Source: Maridesulfovibrio zosterae DSM 11974
GTDB lineage: Bacteria; Desulfobacterota; Desulfovibrionia; Desulfovibrionales; Desulfovibrionaceae
Assembly: GCF_000425265.1 (NCBI RefSeq)
Contig: NZ_AUDC01000010.1
Location: 186,001-250,000 of the forward strand
Reading direction: 5' to 3'
Length of the DNA: 64,000 bases
The notes under the pieces were generated by a model. It made no database searches. It had not been told where the DNA came from and worked only from the letters and a program-made list of their open reading frames with translations. The position numbers and the translations under genes were made by a program. Shown here in pieces: positions 7,886 through 20,268 of this stretch (position 1 is the first letter of the stretch; every line of letters begins with the position of its first letter).

Positions 7886-8794
7886 ATGCAAGATGCACTC
7901 GAACCATGGGGTCTTGAGACCCTTAAGCGCCATAATGACAAAACAATTCCTGGCAGCCCTGCGCGAGCCATCTCCCGTTCTGTCATTGAAGATACGGAAA
8001 ACAGACTCTGGCTTATGGAGCGTATTGCCGGGACACAAGTAAAGTCGAGAACAGCTATCAGCGAGAATCTACAACAACTGAATAACTCAGGCATGAAATG
8101 GCTGCTGCCTTACCAAAAGACAACTAGTGGTGAATACATTGCTGAAATTATGGGCTTCCCGTGGCAACTGTCAGCTTTTTATGAATATGATGAACTGCCT
8201 AGACCTGATTATATTTATGATGATAAGCGTGGTAAAGCCATGGCAAGCTTCATTGCATCCTTGCGAGTCTACGCAAAAAACAAAAATTTTTCTGATTCAT
8301 CCTGTTCATTTACTCTTATTGAATATTCAAAAGAGCTGTCTTCCACCATTTCACAACGTCATCCTGAAGTATTTAAAAGACTTGAACCAATATGCGAACG
8401 ACTCTTCCCTGCAATGGAACAATTCCCGAAACTTCCAAAAGCATTTTGTCACGGTGATTTTCATCCGTTGAATATTTTATGGAAAGGGCAAGGTTTTGGA
8501 GCAATTATTGACTGGGAATTTTCAGGTATCCGCCCGGAAATTTATGATGTTGCAAATATGATCGGCTGTGTGGCTTTTGAAAATCCAGAAGCACTCAGTA
8601 CAGGAGTAATCCCGGCCTTTATAGATGGTCTTTACAAACAGACAAACATTGCAGATGAAAGCTACGAAGCACTTCCACAATTCATTCCTGCCCTGCGCTT
8701 TGCTTGGCTCTCAGAATGGCTGCGAAAAAAAGATTATGAAATGCTGGAAATGGAACTTGATTTCATGGAGTTGCTGCTATCAATTATGGGGTAA
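7886..8794 (+). CDS. Aminoglycoside-phosphotransferase-like kinase
   Basis: The 302-residue protein has the APH/choline kinase catalytic loop FCHGDFHPLNIL and the metal-binding IIDWEFSG segment about 25 residues later, so it should transfer phosphate from ATP to a small molecule hydroxyl. The N-terminal lobe is more divergent. The ATG is preceded by AAAGGA with a 6-nt spacer. The gene stands alone between the AMMECR1 unit (196-bp gap) and the convergent purN. Substrate cannot be told; antibiotic resistance should not be assumed from this fold. Related proteins include homoserine and sugar kinases. Confidence 0.8.
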   Translation: MQDALEPWGLETLKRHNDKTIPGSPARAISRSVIEDTENRLWLMERIAGTQVKSRTAISENLQQLNNSGMKWLLPYQKTTSGEYIAEIMGFPWQLSAFYEYDELPRPDYIYDDKRGKAMASFIASLRVYAKNKNFSDSSCSFTLIEYSKELSSTISQRHPEVFKRLEPICERLFPAMEQFPKLPKAFCHGDFHPLNILWKGQGFGAIIDWEFSGIRPEIYDVANMIGCVAFENPEALSTGVIPAFIDGLYKQTNIADESYEALPQFIPALRFAWLSEWLRKKDYEMLEMELDFMELLLSIMG

Positions 8795-8829
8795 AAACTT
8801 AAATTTACTGAAAATATAAAAAATAAATA

Positions 8830-8860
8830 GGTAGATACTGATAAGTTAACAGTGTCTACC
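8830..8860 (+). terminator. Hairpin after the APH-like gene
   Basis: An 11-bp stem (one G-T wobble) with a 9-nt loop lies 35 bp after the stop of the kinase gene. The T-tract after it is poor. It sits between convergent genes and may serve either. Confidence 0.5.
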
Positions 8861-8916
8861 CATTTCAAATCTATCTGATAAAAATTTCAATGTAATCTTA
8901 AACTTTTTTCTGCATT

Positions 8917-9591
8917 CTAAAAACGTCCCTCAAGTGGAGGGTTTACCAGACTCTTATTATCTAGGGCAGCAGGTTCAATATCACTTTCTTCAAGCTCAAC
9001 GAAACGTCCATTCATAGTCAGCCGTTTCTGAGCCAGCCACTGAGTGGCCTGCGGCAGAATACGATGTTCCTGTTCTAAAATGCGAGCTCTTAAATCATCA
9101 GGATCTTCACCTGGATAGGCAGGCACTGCGGCCTGTATGATCACTGCCCCGTGATCCATTTTTTCATCTACGAAATGTACTGTACATCCGGCAATCTGTA
9201 CTCCGTACTCTGCAGCCTCGCCTTGACCGTCTACACCGGTAAAGCAAGGTAAGAGCGCTGGATGAATGTTAATTATCTTACCTGGAAATGCATTCAGAAA
9301 TACAGGAGTGATGATGCGCATAAATCCAGCCATAACAACAGCTTCAACTTCAGCCTCTTTAAGAATCCGTACCATTTCAGTATCAAAATCTTCACGGGAA
9401 GAAAAATCTTTATGACTTAAAACTGCAGTCGGGATCCCGTAAGCCTGCGCCCTCTTCAATCCGTAAGCATCAGCCCTGTTGGAAAGAACCATTTTGATAT
9501 CAACATCAAGAATTTCATCTTCCATTTTATTAATCAGAGCTTGCAGATTAGAACCGCTTCCGGAAATAAGAACTGCAATAGGTAAACTCAT
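8917..9591 (-). CDS. purN: Phosphoribosylglycinamide formyltransferase
   Basis: PurN transfers the formyl group of 10-formyltetrahydrofolate to GAR in purine synthesis. The N-terminal loop ISGSGSNLQALI binds the phosphoribosyl group. The catalytic Asn and His lie in IINIHPALLP, and the catalytic Asp in VDEKMDHG. A GGAG site sits 5 nt before the ATG. The 224 residues are slightly longer than usual through a C-terminal extension of some 20 residues. The next gene upstream is the cobA-hemD fusion on the same strand, but a terminator lies between, so purN is probably transcribed from the 130-bp gap. Confidence 0.95.
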   Translation of the reverse strand: MSLPIAVLISGSGSNLQALINKMEDEILDVDIKMVLSNRADAYGLKRAQAYGIPTAVLSHKDFSSREDFDTEMVRILKEAEVEAVVMAGFMRIITPVFLNAFPGKIINIHPALLPCFTGVDGQGEAAEYGVQIAGCTVHFVDEKMDHGAVIIQAAVPAYPGEDPDDLRARILEQEHRILPQATQWLAQKRLTMNGRFVELEESDIEPAALDNKSLVNPPLEGRF

Positions 9592-9685
9592 ACTTACTCC
9601 ATAAAAAATATGGTTATTCCCTTCTCAATTTGGGAGTGCAGATCCACTAAGCCTGTATTACCCGCTGGAAGGCAAAATAAAGAAA

Positions 9686-9708
9686 GGGAGAGTACGAAAA
9701 ACTCTCCC
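9686..9708 (-). terminator. Rho-independent terminator of cobA-hemD
   Basis: An 8-bp perfect stem (GGGAGAGT / ACTCTCCC) with a 7-nt loop lies 15 bp after the stop. On the minus strand it is followed by TTTCTTTATTTT. Confidence 0.85.
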
Positions 9709-9722
9709 CCGAATAGGCATTA

Positions 9723-11237
9723 TTACTCAGCTGCTTCCTTAACCAGAACATCAACCAGTGCAGGAATAGTGTAGTCATCTGGCTGAATATCGGGTTCAAA
9801 GCCAAAACCTTCAAGTGTTCTGGATGTAATAGGACCGATACAAGCTATCTTTACGATATCTTTATACCTGTGGAAAGTCTCCGGTTCAATGAGGTTGAAG
9901 AAATTTTCCACAGTACTGGAACTGGTGAAAGTCAAATAATTTATCTTTCCAGCCTTGAGGGCCTCGGCAACAGGTCCGGGGTCATTTTCTGAAAGTCCAG
10001 TCTCGTAAACAGGTAGGATTTTAACTTCAGCTCCGGCCTTCCGCAGTTCTTCGGGCAAAACCTCACGGGCAACTTTGGCTCTCGGAATAAGCACTTTTTT
10101 ACCCTTAACGCCCTTTTCAAGCAGTCCGGCAACAACACCTTCAGCAATGTACTTTTCAGGGACAAAATCAGGTTTAATACCTTTAGCAATCAGGGCCTCA
10201 GCGGTTGCTGGACCTATTGCGGCAATTTCAAGACCGGCAAATGCACGGGCATCAAGACCGGATTCATCAAGCTGCTGGAAAAAGTATTTCACACCATTAA
10301 CAGAAGTAAAAATCAGCCAATCCCACTTGGATAGAGCTTTGATTTCTTCCTGCACAGGTGAATAGTCAGCAACAGGCTCAATATTGATAGTAGGAAATTC
10401 AAAGACACAAGCACCCAGCTTGCTGAGTGTAGAAACAAGACCACTGGCCTGTTCACGTGCACGTGTTACGACAATACCTTTATTCAACAAAGGACGTTTT
10501 TCAAACCATGCAAGCTTGTCATGCAGGGAGCAAACTCCACCCACAACAATAATTGAAGGAGCCTTAAACTTACGCTCAGCGGCTTCCTCAGCAACATTTT
10601 CAAGGGTGGAGACAAAGCTCTGCTGGTTACAGCGAGTTCCCCAGCGGACAAGAGCTACAGGAGTTTCTGGGTCACGACCGTTTTTGATCAGATTCTCAGC
10701 AATCATCGGCAGATTTTTTACACCCATATAGAATACCAGAGTACTGGTAGACTTAGCATAAACTTCCCAGTTGTGGCCGGTTTTTTCTTTTGTAGGATCT
10801 TCGTGTCCTGTGATGAAACATACGGAAGTTGTAAAATCCCTGTGTGTTACCGGAATACCTGCGTAGGCAGGAGCAGCAACACCGGCGGTAATACCGGGAA
10901 TAACTTCAAAAGCAATCCCAGCTTCAACCAGCTCTTCAGCTTCTTCGCCGCCGCGACCGAAAACATAAGGATCACCGCCTTTAAGACGAGCAATAACCTT
11001 ACCTTCTTTGGCCTTCTCAACGATGAGTTCGTTGATTTTATCCTGCGGCAGAGTATGGTCACCACCCTTTTTACCTACGTAAAGGATTTCGCAATCAGCT
11101 TTGCAGTACGAAAGAAATTCAATATTAGCGAGATAATCGTAAATCAAAACATCTGCTGTTTCTAAAACTTCCTTAGCCTTAACAGTAAGCAGACCGGGAT
11201 CTCCGGGCCCTGCGCCGATGAGATAAACCAAACCCAT
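9723..11237 (-). CDS. cobA-hemD: Fused uroporphyrinogen-III C-methyltransferase / uroporphyrinogen-III synthase
   Basis: The N-terminal domain (about 1-245) is SUMT, which makes precorrin-2 for siroheme and cobalamin; it shows VYLIGAGPGDPGLLTVKA and GGDPYVFGRGGEE. The C-terminal domain (about 255-504) is HemD-like, cyclising hydroxymethylbilane to uroporphyrinogen III, with the expected long, weakly conserved two-lobe pattern. This fusion is typical of Desulfovibrio. The ATG at 11237 gives the canonical start MGLVYLIGAG and has GAGGGTGG just upstream; a start five codons earlier is less likely. The product supplies siroheme for sulfite reductase and feeds the Cbi enzymes encoded at the left of the window. 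Confidence 0.95.
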   Translation of the reverse strand: MGLVYLIGAGPGDPGLLTVKAKEVLETADVLIYDYLANIEFLSYCKADCEILYVGKKGGDHTLPQDKINELIVEKAKEGKVIARLKGGDPYVFGRGGEEAEELVEAGIAFEVIPGITAGVAAPAYAGIPVTHRDFTTSVCFITGHEDPTKEKTGHNWEVYAKSTSTLVFYMGVKNLPMIAENLIKNGRDPETPVALVRWGTRCNQQSFVSTLENVAEEAAERKFKAPSIIVVGGVCSLHDKLAWFEKRPLLNKGIVVTRAREQASGLVSTLSKLGACVFEFPTINIEPVADYSPVQEEIKALSKWDWLIFTSVNGVKYFFQQLDESGLDARAFAGLEIAAIGPATAEALIAKGIKPDFVPEKYIAEGVVAGLLEKGVKGKKVLIPRAKVAREVLPEELRKAGAEVKILPVYETGLSENDPGPVAEALKAGKINYLTFTSSSTVENFFNLIEPETFHRYKDIVKIACIGPITSRTLEGFGFEPDIQPDDYTIPALVDVLVKEAAE

Positions 11238-11354
11238 ATATTCCACCCTCACAGTTTAAAAAAATTCATATTTAATGCACGAGATGCTGCTAACAGGTGA
11301 TTTCTCAAAAACAAGTCCTTTTGGAATACCTATCAACTAAAAGACAAATGTATA

Positions 11355-11386
11355 TAAATGAGGGAGACTCAAGTCTCCCTCATTTA
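11355..11386 (-). terminator. Terminator of valS
   Basis: A perfect 14-bp inverted repeat with a 4-nt loop begins 7 bp past the valS stop. Its outer pairs are A-T, so it can work in both directions. Confidence 0.85.
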
Positions 11387-11392
11387 TTTCAC

Positions 11393-14044
<2,652 letters not shown>

Positions 14045-14271
14045 TTCATGACTCCTGTCTAAATATAAATTCTCAGCAAAATAGTAATAATCAGAGAATT
14101 CAAAAAGAATTAACCACGTTTTACTATTATGCTAAGTTGGTTTCATTATAATATTTTTTAAAAAGATGTGCTTTGCCTGCCTGAATTTTCCGTGTATTTA
14201 TCGGTCAGGGGTTATGGCTACACATTTACCTCATCAACTCGCGTTACACACACTTATAAAGAGCCACGAAC

Positions 14272-15525
14272 ATGTCAAGTATCTATATATTATGGGACGA
14301 CTCCCACATTTGGGGACTTCTAATCCAAAGAGCCCTTGAAGCATGGGACATAGACTATCAGCTAGTGCGTGGGCATCAAATAGCGCAGGGATTACTTTCA
14401 AGCAAGCCCCCGGCGGCACTTATCGTTCCAGGAGGCTGGGCAAAAGGCAAAGCGCAGCATCTTGGAGGCCCTGGAATCCTTGAAATTCAACGTTATGTCC
14501 ATGAAGGCGGTAATTATCTCGGTTTCTGCGGAGGTGCAGGACTCGGCCTTTCCGGAGCAGGCGGCCTCGAACTCAGCAACTGGCAGCGCAAAGGTTTTAA
14601 AAACAGACTGCATCATTTTTTAAGCGGCCATATCAACCTGAAACTTGATCAGAACAATCCACTTGTTCCGGACTCTCTGGGTGAAGAAGCTTTGGTTCCT
14701 GTCTGGTGGCCCGGTCAATTTGCACCATCAGAAAGCGGAACGACTATAGCACTGGGAAGATATCGTAAGCCCGGCAACGATTTCTGGGTTGCTGATCTAT
14801 GTGTAGGGTCATTGCCGGAAGGGACATTATCTGACTGGGAAAATATGTATGGAATAAATCTTCTGCCAGACTTCCTTCACGATCGTCCGGCGGTTGTTAC
14901 AGGAGAGACAGGTAAGGGACGATTCATATTGAGTTATCCGCACCTTGAAACGCCAGCTTCACCACAAGCGAACATCTGGCTTTCTCACATTCTTGACATT
15001 CTTCTTCATAGCAAAACTCAATTACGTCCTGCAATTCCGGCATGGCAACTTGCTGAAACACCTGTGCATTGGCAGGACCCCGATCTAATTTCTGCACGTA
15101 AATCTCTTGAAAAAATTATCACAACGGGGCAGGGGCACTTCCTGCTTTTCTGGCGTAACCCATGGCTATTAGGCTGGAGACGCGGAATTCCGGGAGCAGC
15201 ACTCAACAGTCTATATGCTCTGCTTTGTAAAGCAACCTCTCAAAATCCAAACTCTGAAGCCACACAAATGTGGAAAGATAATAAGGAAGAATTCATGAAA
15301 TATATGAATATCTTCGAGAAAGGGGTTACGGGATACCTACTGGCAGAAAGATTTGCTATGACTATGCGCTCTCTTGAACCGGATACAATATTTCCGCGTG
15401 GCCTTCAGGAGCAACGTAACGGACTTTTCGGACCTCCCCCTGGTGCTGGCGGTATATATGCTAAACTTCTTACAGTGTTAGAAAATCTAGTTTGGCAAAT
15501 GCATCAAAAACATGATAAGTATTAG
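14272..15525 (+). CDS. BPL_N domain protein (amidotransferase-like fold)
   Basis: The N-terminal ~230 residues match the 'biotin-protein ligase N-terminal' domain, a class I glutamine-amidotransferase-like fold. An early LWDDSHIW and ALIVPGGWAKG are followed by NYLGFCGGAGLGLSG, where the Cys occupies the nucleophile-elbow position. There is no biotin ligase catalytic domain. Instead the C-terminal ~180 residues are an unrecognised helical extension with several Trp residues. Function is unknown. AAAGAG precedes the ATG by 7 nt. It is a single gene between valS (divergent) and the FapA-like gene (130-bp gap). Confidence 0.75.
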   Translation: MSSIYILWDDSHIWGLLIQRALEAWDIDYQLVRGHQIAQGLLSSKPPAALIVPGGWAKGKAQHLGGPGILEIQRYVHEGGNYLGFCGGAGLGLSGAGGLELSNWQRKGFKNRLHHFLSGHINLKLDQNNPLVPDSLGEEALVPVWWPGQFAPSESGTTIALGRYRKPGNDFWVADLCVGSLPEGTLSDWENMYGINLLPDFLHDRPAVVTGETGKGRFILSYPHLETPASPQANIWLSHILDILLHSKTQLRPAIPAWQLAETPVHWQDPDLISARKSLEKIITTGQGHFLLFWRNPWLLGWRRGIPGAALNSLYALLCKATSQNPNSEATQMWKDNKEEFMKYMNIFEKGVTGYLLAERFAMTMRSLEPDTIFPRGLQEQRNGLFGPPPGAGGIYAKLLTVLENLVWQMHQKHDKY

Positions 15526-15654
15526 TTATAAAAGTCCAATAAACTTTATTTTAATGCTTAATGGCCATCAGGTAGAATTTTTTTATAAGCATATATTTTG
15601 AAAAGACCTAAGTCTTATCCAGCAGAGACATTAATTTTAACGGGAACTTAACTC

Positions 15655-17607
15655 ATGGCTGATCAGTCAACACCTGTCAGAGGAGCTGAACTTCGTGCGA
15701 AAGGCAGTGAAAAAATCACTGAAAGCCGCGACGCTTCACTTGAGTTTAAGATTACCCCTGATAATATGGCTGCTTTTGTTTCTTCGTACACTCCTGCACA
15801 AGGAAACGGATCTCCACTTTCCATTGAACTGATGGAATCTGAACTCAGAAGAGCAGGTTATGAGGGGCTGCTTGATACTGATGGGGCTAAATTTGCCCTG
15901 AAAAGAGCTGAAGAGGGAAAAAGTATTTTAAATGTTGCTCTAGTGCGGGCAAGCTATCCACAAAACGCAGAAGACGGACATATCAGTACTGATGCTGATC
16001 TAAATTTCCCAGTTCTTCCTGGAATGGAGTTCGGCATGCTCTCAAAGGCTGTTCCATCTGCTTCAGGAACAAATCTTGTTGGCGATAAAATTCCTGCAGA
16101 AGACACTCATACACCCAAAACACTTACTGTTGCTGCTAACGGAAACTGCATACATAATTCAAATACAGGCGCACTTATTTCAGAGCAATATGGTATAGTT
16201 GTCATAGAAGAAAATGAAATACACGTAAAACTGCTTATCAGCGTGTCCCAAAATGAAATGCAGGTTAAAGCAATGCTTTACCCTCATGACTGCTTTGGTA
16301 TGAAATATGATCTCAGCAGTATTGCTCCAGCTTTGGAAGGAATGAACATAGCCAGACCTATTCAGCACCTTGCAGGTCAACAGGCTATTCAAACATCTAG
16401 AGAAACAGGAATGGTTCAAGAAGCTGTAATAGTGCAAGGGACAGAACCGGTTCCGGGCAAGGACGGATTCTTCGAATATGCAAAAGAAAATTCCGGGACC
16501 TCTATAGGAACGACCGATGAAGGCGATCGTATGGATTTCAAAAACCGCGGAGTCCATCCAATGGTCGCCCCCGGGGATATTATAGGTAAAATCCATCCAC
16601 CAGTTGAAGGTCAGGCCGGTGAAGATGTATACGGTAAACTGACACCTCCCCCCGGCGGTAATCCATTTGAGGTGAAACCAGGATCGCATGTAGCTCCTAT
16701 GTCTGACGGGATAACATACAAAGCCACAGCGACCGGCATTGTACACCTTAGTGAAGGAAAACTCTCGGTAAAAGATGTTCTTACAACAAAAGGTGACGTT
16801 GATTACTCCACCGGAAATATAACACTCGAAAAAGGATCTGTACACGTTACAGGGTCCATACGTGAAGGTTTCGCAGTCGAAGTGCCTGACCATATTGTTG
16901 TCCAGGACTCTATCGAAGGGGCTACTGTCACCACTGGCGGTGACATTGAAGTTAAGGGTGGACTTGTTATGGGAGGTAAAGGAGCAATAAAATCAGGAGG
17001 AACCATTACAGCTCAGTTCGCCGCTAATGCCCACATTGAGTGCGGTGATGAATTGATCATCACCAATGAAATCAATAATTGCTTTATTAATTGCAAAGGA
17101 ACGGTATTGGCCCATGGAGGCAAAGGCATAATTCAAGGCGGGACAATTATATCTGAAACAGGAATTGAAGCCAAAGAGCTTGGGTCAGATATCGGAGTAA
17201 AAACCGTCGTAGGGATACGTTCCAAACAACCTGTTAATAGAAAAATGATCCATGAAAGAGATTCACTGCGCGATAGGTTATTAAAAATAAATACAACTGT
17301 AGGTGAAGCTCCTGATACGATGATACTTGAAGCAACACCGGAAGCCAAAAGGCCCCAGATGGAACAGGTACTTCTGATGCGCGGGCGCATAAAAATGAGA
17401 CTGCGCGAGATTCGTAAAAAACTTTCTAATGATTTGGCTGAGTATTATAAATCTCTGGAAATGCTTTCTATAAGGGTCCATCGCAAAGTTTACCCCGGTG
17501 TAGAGATAAAGATCGGAGGCAAGACAGTACAGGTAAGTAAGCCTATCAATAGGATGAAATTCCGTTTTGATGCAGATGAGAGAACTATTGTTGCTGTTAA
17601 ATTTTGA
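15655..17607 (+). CDS. FapA/DUF342 family protein
   Basis: The 650-residue protein has the DUF342 architecture. A variable N-terminal part (to about 290) is followed by a long Gly- and Val-rich right-handed beta-helix (about 300-510; repeats such as TTGGDIEVKGGLVMGGKGA). A C-terminal helical hairpin (KRPQMEQVLLMRGRIKMRLREI) and a final strand block close the protein. Family members are cytoplasmic scaffold-like proteins; some bind membranes or affect cell shape and motility (for example FapA and Vibrio SwrD-linked homologues), but no reaction is known. The start has GGGAA upstream. It converges on the FliD-like gene with only 32 bp between the stops. Confidence 0.85.
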   Translation: MADQSTPVRGAELRAKGSEKITESRDASLEFKITPDNMAAFVSSYTPAQGNGSPLSIELMESELRRAGYEGLLDTDGAKFALKRAEEGKSILNVALVRASYPQNAEDGHISTDADLNFPVLPGMEFGMLSKAVPSASGTNLVGDKIPAEDTHTPKTLTVAANGNCIHNSNTGALISEQYGIVVIEENEIHVKLLISVSQNEMQVKAMLYPHDCFGMKYDLSSIAPALEGMNIARPIQHLAGQQAIQTSRETGMVQEAVIVQGTEPVPGKDGFFEYAKENSGTSIGTTDEGDRMDFKNRGVHPMVAPGDIIGKIHPPVEGQAGEDVYGKLTPPPGGNPFEVKPGSHVAPMSDGITYKATATGIVHLSEGKLSVKDVLTTKGDVDYSTGNITLEKGSVHVTGSIREGFAVEVPDHIVVQDSIEGATVTTGGDIEVKGGLVMGGKGAIKSGGTITAQFAANAHIECGDELIITNEINNCFINCKGTVLAHGGKGIIQGGTIISETGIEAKELGSDIGVKTVVGIRSKQPVNRKMIHERDSLRDRLLKINTTVGEAPDTMILEATPEAKRPQMEQVLLMRGRIKMRLREIRKKLSNDLAEYYKSLEMLSIRVHRKVYPGVEIKIGGKTVQVSKPINRMKFRFDADERTIVAVKF

Positions 17608-17639
17608 TAGCCAACCTTGAATAGTCTTGATGGCAGAAG

Positions 17640-19427
17640 TCAGCTCTTTTTAGAGATTAAACGTCCGGTATCATTTGTGGGGTCATCCAGAGCAAAATTA
17701 AAACTGTTTTCGAAAGTGTCGACCAGTTCTCTGTTTTTATCCAGTTCAACTTCTGTCCGGGGAGACGGCTCAGGGAGCCACGGTCCGGGAAGTGATGTTT
17801 CTTGTATTAAGTAAGAACTGACTTTATTTTCTATGACCTGATCGTTTACTTTCTGCCATATAGTGAAAAGACCTTTTTCTTCATCCTCTAAAAGCCCCTG
17901 CACCTTATCCTGATCAGCAAGCAATGCATCATAAAATTTATCCGAATTAAACCATAAGATATTGTCTTCTTCAGCTTCACGTAATCCCATCCAGAACAGA
18001 TTAACTTTGTTATCTTCTACTGGATCACGCCATAAATCTGCAAAACCTTCACGGAAGAGTTCCTCAGACGGCAGTATTGCTCTGCGCAAATCATTATATG
18101 CATCGGTTACAAGCACGACTCTATTTTCCATCTCTTCCACAGCATCAACAACTCTTATAGGCAGAGTGTCTCCGAAATTATCGTTCAACTCGACTTTAAC
18201 CCGGCCATAATCCAACGCAAATTCGCCAGGAGCACGTACTTCGGCCTTTCCATCTATTACCATTATCGAATCCGTTCCGGGGCTAGCTGTTTTATCAAGT
18301 CCTAGCGCTTCCAGCCCTGCTTCCGGCTCTAAAGTCAGCCGTTCACCTATTTTGGGATTCACTGCAGTTATGGCAATAGCTATACCGTCTATGAGATAAT
18401 AATCTTCGCCAGTATAAACAGGTGAAACAAGTCTGGAATCGACAACCTCAGCCATAATTTTTGATGAAGAACTTGCAGCTGCGTTCTGGATGTGTCCAAG
18501 AACTATTTCCCATGTATCCCCTTCGCTAACAGTAAATGTAAAATCTCCAGAGTCATCACCTATGGAAAACCCAATGGAATGTTCACCCGCAGTAAGTGTA
18601 GTTATTGCATTTAAATCAAAGCCCTTTGATACAAAGCGGGAAGGAGAACCAGACATGGTTCCGGAGAGATCATAGCGCGCCTCTTTTGCAGAACCTATTG
18701 GCTTTGCAGTAGCATCAAGCTTCAAATGCGATATTAGATGACCGCTTGTATCTGTTAAGGAAAGTTCATTTGCCGACTCAAGAGTCTGTGTACTGTCTCC
18801 CTTATTTTGCTCAGTTGTGACATAAGCCGTGTTCACTGAGAGGGCTAAGGCCGATCCAATACCTAATAAATCATCAAGATTTGCACCGGGAGCATTCTGT
18901 TTTATAATTCTGGCCTGAACAGGAAGAGAACTCTTATTAACCGCATCCTGCACGGCTTCAAGCATTGCATCGTTATCCATGCCATTAGTCAGCTCAACCG
19001 CCAAACTGACTTTGTCAGAGCCTAAGGACATATTAAATTTGTATATACCGGCACCAATTGAAGTCGATGATTCGCCTGTAAAACCGCGTGAGTAATACCT
19101 ATAATAGCGCTGAATATCTTCTTTAGGAGTCAGAGAGGATGATATTTTATTATCAAGATCAGGGTCGTTTACGATAAGACGTGCATCACTAAGCCCAAAA
19201 CCATCTGTCGGCCAGCGGAATGCGCTAAGAGTTTCACTCAAGGTTTTAATTTTTGACTGGACTTCAATCGCTGTGGAAGGAGCTGTCAGTTCATAACGAT
19301 TTTTAAGCGCAGCACGGTCAAACCGATCTTTCCAATATGAATTTGGAAATACTGTTTTTAACGAATCAGGCTTATTGGCCGTGTCCGTTTTTATCAGGTT
19401 TGTTCCGTCCAGAATCAGGTCCGCCAC
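17640..19427 (-). CDS. FliD-like flagellar filament-cap-type protein
   Basis: The roughly 595-residue product is acidic and Ser/Thr-rich with no signal peptide or membrane helix. The C-terminal third contains the FliD_C-type pattern: a long helix (VLVTDAYNDLRRAILPSEE), a domain ending WFNSDKFYDALLADQDKV, then GLFTIWQKVNDQVI. A middle block (FSIGDDSGDFTFTVSEGDT) resembles the flagellin/hook-IN repeat. FliD homologues cap the growing filament and are exported by the flagellar type III system. The gene follows truA, fliJ-like and motE-like genes on the same strand, which supports a flagellar role. The GTG at 19427 has GGAG 9 nt upstream and overlaps truA by 56 bp; a longer in-frame ATG start at 19493 is possible. 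It is not certain that this is the main FliD rather than a paralogue. Confidence 0.65.
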   Translation of the reverse strand: MADLILDGTNLIKTDTANKPDSLKTVFPNSYWKDRFDRAALKNRYELTAPSTAIEVQSKIKTLSETLSAFRWPTDGFGLSDARLIVNDPDLDNKISSSLTPKEDIQRYYRYYSRGFTGESSTSIGAGIYKFNMSLGSDKVSLAVELTNGMDNDAMLEAVQDAVNKSSLPVQARIIKQNAPGANLDDLLGIGSALALSVNTAYVTTEQNKGDSTQTLESANELSLTDTSGHLISHLKLDATAKPIGSAKEARYDLSGTMSGSPSRFVSKGFDLNAITTLTAGEHSIGFSIGDDSGDFTFTVSEGDTWEIVLGHIQNAAASSSSKIMAEVVDSRLVSPVYTGEDYYLIDGIAIAITAVNPKIGERLTLEPEAGLEALGLDKTASPGTDSIMVIDGKAEVRAPGEFALDYGRVKVELNDNFGDTLPIRVVDAVEEMENRVVLVTDAYNDLRRAILPSEELFREGFADLWRDPVEDNKVNLFWMGLREAEEDNILWFNSDKFYDALLADQDKVQGLLEDEEKGLFTIWQKVNDQVIENKVSSYLIQETSLPGPWLPEPSPRTEVELDKNRELVDTFENSFNFALDDPTNDTGRLISKKS

Positions 19428-20223
19428 GGTCAACTTCTCCGTAATAAACATGGTCAAGGCACAGCCCCCGGGCAGGGGCAGTTGCAGGCGCAAGAGTCCT
19501 ATCCTTCATCTCTAATAAAGATCGGACAAAAGAGGGATCTTCTTTACCCCGTGCAATTTTTACGAGACAACCGACCATATTACGGACCATCTGCTTCAAA
19601 AAACCTGTTCCTACAACTTCAAGAATTATTTCATGCTCGCTTTCACCGGGACGACGTTTAAAATCAAGAATATTCCTGACCGTACTGCTGACTTCAGTTC
19701 CGGCATTTTGAAATGCAGCAAAATCGTGAACACCAAGAAAATATTCCATTGCCTGATCAAGAGCATCAAAATCTAAGGGACCGCATTTCCACACGTATTG
19801 CCTACGCCACGGTAAAAGAAAACTATTCTCAATCCATAACGAATATGTATAGCACTTTTCAACTGCGCTGAAACGTGAATGAAAGTCGTCATCAACGTAA
19901 GCAACATCAAGCACTGTGACGTCATCTGGAAGCAGGGAGTTAAGGGCTTTCTGCCATGGCACAGAAATACGAGTTTCCGGCAGGTCAAGATGTACCACCT
20001 GCCCACGGGCATGAACCCCGCTGTCAGTACGGCCCGAACCATGAGCACGCACAGGAACACCTGTTATAACTGCAACAGCTTTTTCAAGTTCACCCTGAAC
20101 TGTGCGTAGCTTTGGTTGAAATTGCCATCCGCAAAAATCAGTGCCGTCATATGCAAGAGTGAGTTTAAGTCTTCGCACTTTTGCTTCATCATTACTGCTT
20201 GGAAACACAGACTGAGCCTTCAC
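19372..20223 (-). CDS. truA: tRNA pseudouridine(38-40) synthase
   Basis: TruA isomerises uridines 38-40 in the anticodon arm. The catalytic Asp lies in GSGRTDSGVHARGQV near residue 62, preceded by LAYDGTDFCGWQ. A GTG at 20178 would give the family-typical start M-R-R-L-K-L; the GTG at 20223 adds 15 residues. Neither has a strong ribosome site, so the start is uncertain. The extra C-terminal residues are Gly/Lys/Asp-rich. It sits between the motE-like gene (45-bp gap) and the overlapping FliD-like gene, so a housekeeping gene is embedded in a flagellar set. Confidence 0.93.
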   Translation of the reverse strand: MKAQSVFPSSNDEAKVRRLKLTLAYDGTDFCGWQFQPKLRTVQGELEKAVAVITGVPVRAHGSGRTDSGVHARGQVVHLDLPETRISVPWQKALNSLLPDDVTVLDVAYVDDDFHSRFSAVEKCYTYSLWIENSFLLPWRRQYVWKCGPLDFDALDQAMEYFLGVHDFAAFQNAGTEVSSTVRNILDFKRRPGESEHEIILEVVGTGFLKQMVRNMVGCLVKIARGKEDPSFVRSLLEMKDRTLAPATAPARGLCLDHVYYGEVDRGGPDSGRNKPDKNGHGQ

Positions 20224-20268
20224 CCTTTTAAAAATAATTTGCCCGGCAGCAAATCTGCCTTCTGATAT

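Noticed and set aside
14045-14271. T-box or other riboswitch upstream of valS
   Set aside because: No T-box bulge or specifier stem is visible, and this mechanism is rare outside Gram-positive bacteria.
16180-16893. 237-codon frame antisense to the FapA-like gene
   Set aside because: Cys- and Phe-rich translation without a domain pattern, inside a clear DUF342 gene.
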